A stretch of 9,209 bases of DNA from Clostridiales bacterium (lineage in GTDB: Bacteria; Bacillota; Clostridia; Lachnospirales; WQUN01). The notes under the pieces are model-generated. The model saw only the letters and a program-made list of their open reading frames with translations. It did not search any database and was not told the origin of the DNA. The first letter of the stretch is position 1; each line of letters begins with the position of its first letter. The position numbers and the translations under genes were made by a program. Shown here one piece after another: positions 6,670-9,209 of this stretch. The stretch spans positions 1 through 9,209 of the forward strand of contig JAISRJ010000043.1 of the NCBI GenBank assembly GCA_031273705.1, written 5' to 3'.

Positions 6670-6906
6670 TTGGTAAAAATTCGTTTAAAAAGAATGGGCG
6701 CAAAAAAAGCTCCGTTTTATAGAATCGTAGTTGCTGACGCGCGCACTCCCAGAGACGGTCAGGCTATCGCGGAGCTGGGCATATACGATCCAACTAAGAA
6801 TCCGTTATTATTAAAGGTTGATTTGGAAGTGGCAAAGACGTGGATCTCTAAAGGCGCCAAGCCGACGAATACAGTCAGCGCTTTGCTTAAAAAGGCAGGA
6901 CTGTAG
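6670..6906 (+). CDS. rpsP: 30S ribosomal protein S16
   Basis: This is a small 16S rRNA-binding protein of the 30S subunit, needed for its assembly, 78 residues, close to the family norm. The start MVKIRLKRMGAKKAPFYRIV, the ADARTPRDG segment and the IYDP motif (residues 40-43) are diagnostic. The start is TTG at 6670, with GGGGAGG (6654-6660) 9 bases upstream inside the end of ffh. The next ATG would remove the conserved N-terminal strand, so TTG is the real start. It is in the expected position between ffh and khpA. Confidence 0.97.
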   Translation: MVKIRLKRMGAKKAPFYRIVVADARTPRDGQAIAELGIYDPTKNPLLLKVDLEVAKTWISKGAKPTNTVSALLKKAGL

Positions 6907-6917
6907 GAGGTTTTCTC

Positions 6918-7148
6918 TTGAAAGAACTTTTGGAAGTAATTGCGAAATACCTTGTTGATGATCCGGATGCCGTAAAAGTTAAAGAGACGGAAAAAGACGG
7001 TTCCATTCTTCTTGAATTAACCGTCGCCTCGGAAGACATGGGCAAAGTAATCGGCAAGCAAGGCAGGATTGCAAGGGCAATCCGCGCGGTGGTCAAAGCC
7101 TCCGCCGTGCACGGGGAAAAACGCGTTAATGTGGAAATAGTTCAATAG
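6918..7148 (+). CDS. khpA: KhpA, single-KH-domain RNA-binding protein
   Basis: This is a small cytoplasmic RNA-binding protein of 76 residues that is essentially one KH domain (also called YlqC). The nucleic-acid-binding GxxG loop is in GKVIGKQGR (residues 42-50), followed by the helix IARAIRAVVKASA. In streptococci KhpA pairs with KhpB/EloR and affects cell elongation and division; whether that holds here is inferred from the family. The start is TTG 6918 with a perfect AGGAGG (6905-6910) 7 bases upstream, overlapping the rpsP stop. In many Bacillota rimM, trmD and rplS come next; here the operon stops after khpA. Confidence 0.95.
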   Translation: MKELLEVIAKYLVDDPDAVKVKETEKDGSILLELTVASEDMGKVIGKQGRIARAIRAVVKASAVHGEKRVNVEIVQ

Positions 7149-7159
7149 GTTGCCATGCG

Positions 7160-7173
7160 GCCCGACCGCGGGC
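7160..7173. repeat. Short GC-rich hairpin after khpA
   Basis: GCCCG (7160-7164) pairs with CGGGC (7169-7173) around a four-base loop, 11 bases past the khpA stop. No T-run follows, so a role in ending the ffh operon is unproven. A weaker CCCT/AGGG hairpin follows at about 7176-7189. Confidence 0.35.
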
Positions 7174-7190
7174 GTCCCTCTACGAAGGGG

Positions 7191-7216
7191 AATTGCCTGT
7201 TAAAATTGCCTGTTAA
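7191..7216. repeat. 13-bp tandem duplication upstream of the tRNA promoter
   Basis: AATTGCCTGTTAA occurs twice in direct succession (7191-7203, 7204-7216). The second copy's end takes part in a 7-bp AT-rich stem, GTTAAAA (7212-7218) with TTTTAAC (7223-7229). This ends two bases before the -35 box of the tRNA promoter. Confidence 0.6.
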
Positions 7217-7231
7217 AATCATTTTTAACGC

Positions 7232-7260
7232 TTGACATTTTTAGCCGGGTGTATTATTAT
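7232..7260 (+). promoter_or_regulatory. Sigma-A-type promoter of the tRNA-Leu gene
   Basis: A consensus TTGACA (7232-7237) and TATTAT (7255-7260) have a 17-bp spacer. Transcription would begin near 7267, only a few bases before the mature tRNA 5' end. Confidence 0.75.
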
Positions 7261-7270
7261 TCATACGTTA

Positions 7271-7353
7271 GCCCGAGTGGCGGAATGGCAGACGCGGTGG
7301 ACTCAAAATCCACTGATGGTAACATCGTGGGGGTTCAAGTCCCTTCTCGGGCA
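7271..7353 (+). tRNA. tRNA-Leu (anticodon CAA, reads UUG)
   Basis: The acceptor stem pairs GCCCGAG (7271-7277) with CTCGGGC (7346-7352), with discriminator A at 7353. The anticodon stem GTGGA/TCCAC encloses a seven-base loop CTCAAAA with anticodon CAA at 7304-7306. A long variable arm (GATG...CATC, about 7314-7327) marks a class II tRNA and, with A73, leucine identity. The T-loop is TTCAAGT. CCA is not encoded. Its own promoter lies just upstream and a strong terminator just downstream, so it looks like a single-gene unit. Confidence 0.97.
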
Positions 7354-7360
7354 CATCAGA

Positions 7361-7402
7361 CCACTTACCGATAATCGAAATTCTATCGGTAAGTGGTTTT
7401 TT
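7361..7402 (+). terminator. Intrinsic terminator after tRNA-Leu
   Basis: CCACTTACCGATA (7361-7373) and TATCGGTAAGTGG (7384-7396) form a perfect 13-bp stem with a 10-base loop, followed by six T (7397-7402). It is a strong rho-independent terminator for the tRNA transcript and sits immediately before the ribosome binding site of the next gene. Confidence 0.92.
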
Positions 7403-7417
7403 AAAAGGTGGGTTTAT

Positions 7418-9209
7418 ATGTCTACGATTTATCATGTTTCAAAAAACGGCTGCGACGCCAATAACGGATCTAAGGAAAGTCCGTTCCTAACCATTGGAAA
7501 GGCGGCTTTATCAGCTAAGCCCGGCGACGATATTCTTGTTCATGAAGGGGAATATCGTGAGTGGATCAAACCTAAAGAAGGCGGTTTGAGCAATATCCGG
7601 CGGATTACATACAGCGCCGCGGAGGGTGAACACGTTGTTATAAAAGGCTCGGAGCGGATTACCGATTGGGTAAAAATTGAGGGCACAGTTTGGAAAACGG
7701 TTCTATGCAATAAGATTTTTGGGGATTGGAATCCATATAAAGAAATAGTTATCGGCGATTGGATGATTTTTCCGGAAGAACGTCGTGTTCATTTAGGCGA
7801 TGTTTATCTTAACGGAGTGTCATTCTATGAGGCGGAGAATTATGAAGCTTTGTTTAACCCACAGGCGCGAAACGAAATTCTTGACAACTGGACGAAAGAA
7901 CTGGTTCCGATAAAAAACTCCGAACAGGCTAAATATTTATGGTTCGCTGAAGTTGACGAAAAGCACACCACAATCTACGCAAATTTTCACGATGCCGATC
8001 CCAACAAGGAGCTGACGGAGGTAAATGTTCGCAAGAGTTGTTTTTATCCCGATAAAGTTGGAGTTAACTACATAACTGTTCGGGGATTTGAAATGGCGCA
8101 CGCCGCTACTCCTTGGGCGCCGCCCACCGGGGATCAACCGGGGCTTATCGGCGCAAATTGGAGTAAAGGCTGGATTATTGAAAAGAATATTATTCATGAC
8201 GCGAAGTGTAGCGCGATCAGCATAGGCAAAGAAGCCTCGACGGGCGAAAACTTCCGAACCTACAGAAAAGACAAACCGGGGTATCAGTATCAACTGGAAG
8301 CTGTTTTTTCCGCGCTTAAAATCGGATGGAGTAAAGAAAAAATCGGTTCGCATATCATTCGGGATAATGTAATTTATGATTGCGGGCAGAATGCGGTTGT
8401 TGGACATTTGGGCTGTATTTTCAGTGAGATTTACAATAATCACATCTACAATATTGCTCTAAAGCGCGAATTTTATGGCCATGAAATAGCCGGGATAAAG
8501 CTTCACGCCGCTATTGATGTTCATATTCATCATAATTATATTCACGATTGCTCATTAGGAACTTGGCTTGATTGGCAGGCACAAGGAACACGTGTCAGTA
8601 AGAATCTGTATAATAATAACAATCGCGATTTGTTTGTCGAGGTTTCACATGGTCCATATATTGTAGACCATAATATTTTCGGTTCTAAATATTCGCTGGA
8701 TAATCATGCGCAGGGCGGAGCGTATATTAATAATTTATTCGCCGGAAAAATTGCGTTAAGAAGGGTTCTGGATCGCGCGACACCATATCATTCTCCGCAC
8801 AGTACCGAAGTAAGGGGTTACGCGATGGTATATGGCGGGGACGACAGGTATTACGGAAATATATTTGTGGGAGGCAAAACGCCTGATGCCACGGGAACGG
8901 CAATATACGACGGCGCGACTACCTCGCTTGAGGAATATATTGGGATAATTGACGGTATGCGCGTTGGTACAGATTTGGAAGGTTACAAAACCGTTGAAGA
9001 ACCGGTTTATATCTCAAACAACGTATATTTGAATGGCGCCAAAGCTTTTGAGAAAGAGCAAGTTAATATCTGCAGCCCTGAATTTGAAGAGAATCTTCAA
9101 ATAGAATCCATTGATGGGGATGTATTCCTTAATATAAATTTGCCCAAAGAGTTTTCCGCCTTTTCCGATAAGACTGAAATTTCCGACACGGCTTCATTAG
9201 GCAAAGTTC
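7418..9209 (+). CDS. GH120-family beta-xylosidase, right-handed beta-helix (3' end missing)
   Basis: This is a large open frame of 597 codons running off the right edge. The N-terminus (residues 5-46) has a pattern common to parallel beta-helix enzymes: YHVSKNGCDANNGSKESPF then TIGKAA, PGDDILVHEGEY. Many Asn/His/Ile repeats follow (for example IHDC, YNNHIYN, HHNYIHD), as in beta-helix coils. Asp385 (GTWLDWQ) and Glu408 (LFVEVSHG) are 23 residues apart. In the GH120 enzyme XylC of Thermoanaerobacterium saccharolyticum the catalytic pair is Asp382/Glu405, the same spacing at almost the same position, recalled from the literature. XylC is about 640 residues, so about 40 residues are probably missing. 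No signal peptide is seen, so it likely cleaves xylo-oligosaccharides in the cytoplasm. ATG 7418 has AAGGTGGG 5 bases upstream. Another beta-helix glycosidase is the main alternative. Confidence 0.82.
   Translation, partial: MSTIYHVSKNGCDANNGSKESPFLTIGKAALSAKPGDDILVHEGEYREWIKPKEGGLSNIRRITYSAAEGEHVVIKGSERITDWVKIEGTVWKTVLCNKIFGDWNPYKEIVIGDWMIFPEERRVHLGDVYLNGVSFYEAENYEALFNPQARNEILDNWTKELVPIKNSEQAKYLWFAEVDEKHTTIYANFHDADPNKELTEVNVRKSCFYPDKVGVNYITVRGFEMAHAATPWAPPTGDQPGLIGANWSKGWIIEKNIIHDAKCSAISIGKEASTGENFRTYRKDKPGYQYQLEAVFSALKIGWSKEKIGSHIIRDNVIYDCGQNAVVGHLGCIFSEIYNNHIYNIALKREFYGHEIAGIKLHAAIDVHIHHNYIHDCSLGTWLDWQAQGTRVSKNLYNNNNRDLFVEVSHGPYIVDHNIFGSKYSLDNHAQGGAYINNLFAGKIALRRVLDRATPYHSPHSTEVRGYAMVYGGDDRYYGNIFVGGKTPDATGTAIYDGATTSLEEYIGIIDGMRVGTDLEGYKTVEEPVYISNNVYLNGAKAFEKEQVNICSPEFEENLQIESIDGDVFLNINLPKEFSAFSDKTEISDTASLGKV

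Noticed and set aside
7937..8443. Long open frame on the minus strand opposite the xylosidase gene
   Set aside because: It lies wholly inside the better supported plus-strand gene, its translation has no recognisable motif, and the plus strand has conserved catalytic residues across the same region.
1..9209. CRISPR arrays, transposases, toxin-antitoxin pairs, phage or defence genes
   Set aside because: I looked for regularly spaced repeats and for such gene types on both strands and found none. All larger open frames are explained by transport, housekeeping or sugar-use genes.

Overview
The window looks like chromosomal DNA from a low-to-mid GC member of the Bacillota, probably Clostridia-like. 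This is inferred from the ffh-rpsP-khpA order, strong AGGAGG-type ribosome binding sites, frequent TTG starts (5 of 11 visible starts), sigma-A-type promoters with 17-bp spacers, and a tRNA-Leu without an encoded CCA. No sequence search was possible, so the taxonomic call is tentative.

Bases 1-4273 (+ strand) hold a branched-chain amino acid transport block. It contains the 3' part of livH (permease), then livM (permease), livG and livF (ATPases), tightly packed with overlapping ends. These form the membrane and ATPase parts of a LIV-type ABC importer; the substrate-binding protein would lie upstream, outside the window. After a 64-bp gap with a hairpin come azlC and azlD, which together encode an AzlCD-type branched-chain amino acid exporter. 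Import and export of the same substrate class are therefore encoded in tandem.

Bases 4263-5088 (- strand) hold two small genes: a flavin reductase-like FMN-binding split-barrel protein, whose 3' end overlaps azlD, and a PptA-like 4-oxalocrotonate tautomerase family protein. A perfect 15-bp inverted repeat lies between them. The 216 bp between the tautomerase gene and ffh carry two divergent promoters with a 7-bp inverted repeat between them.

Bases 5305-7148 (+ strand) are a housekeeping operon: ffh (signal recognition particle GTPase), rpsP (ribosomal protein S16) and khpA (KH-domain RNA-binding protein). The rimM-trmD-rplS genes that often follow in Bacillota are absent. In their place are a 122-bp spacer with a tandem repeat and a promoter, then a tRNA-Leu(CAA) gene with a strong intrinsic terminator.

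Bases 7418-9209 (+ strand) encode nearly all of a large beta-helix protein. I identify it as a GH120-family beta-xylosidase from its overall look and from an Asp/Glu pair at the family's expected spacing. It has no signal peptide and runs off the window. It starts 15 bases after the terminator, with little room for a promoter of its own.

I see no CRISPR array, insertion sequence with a transposase, phage gene or defence system. Most of the content is recognisable; the open points are mainly regulatory and contextual.
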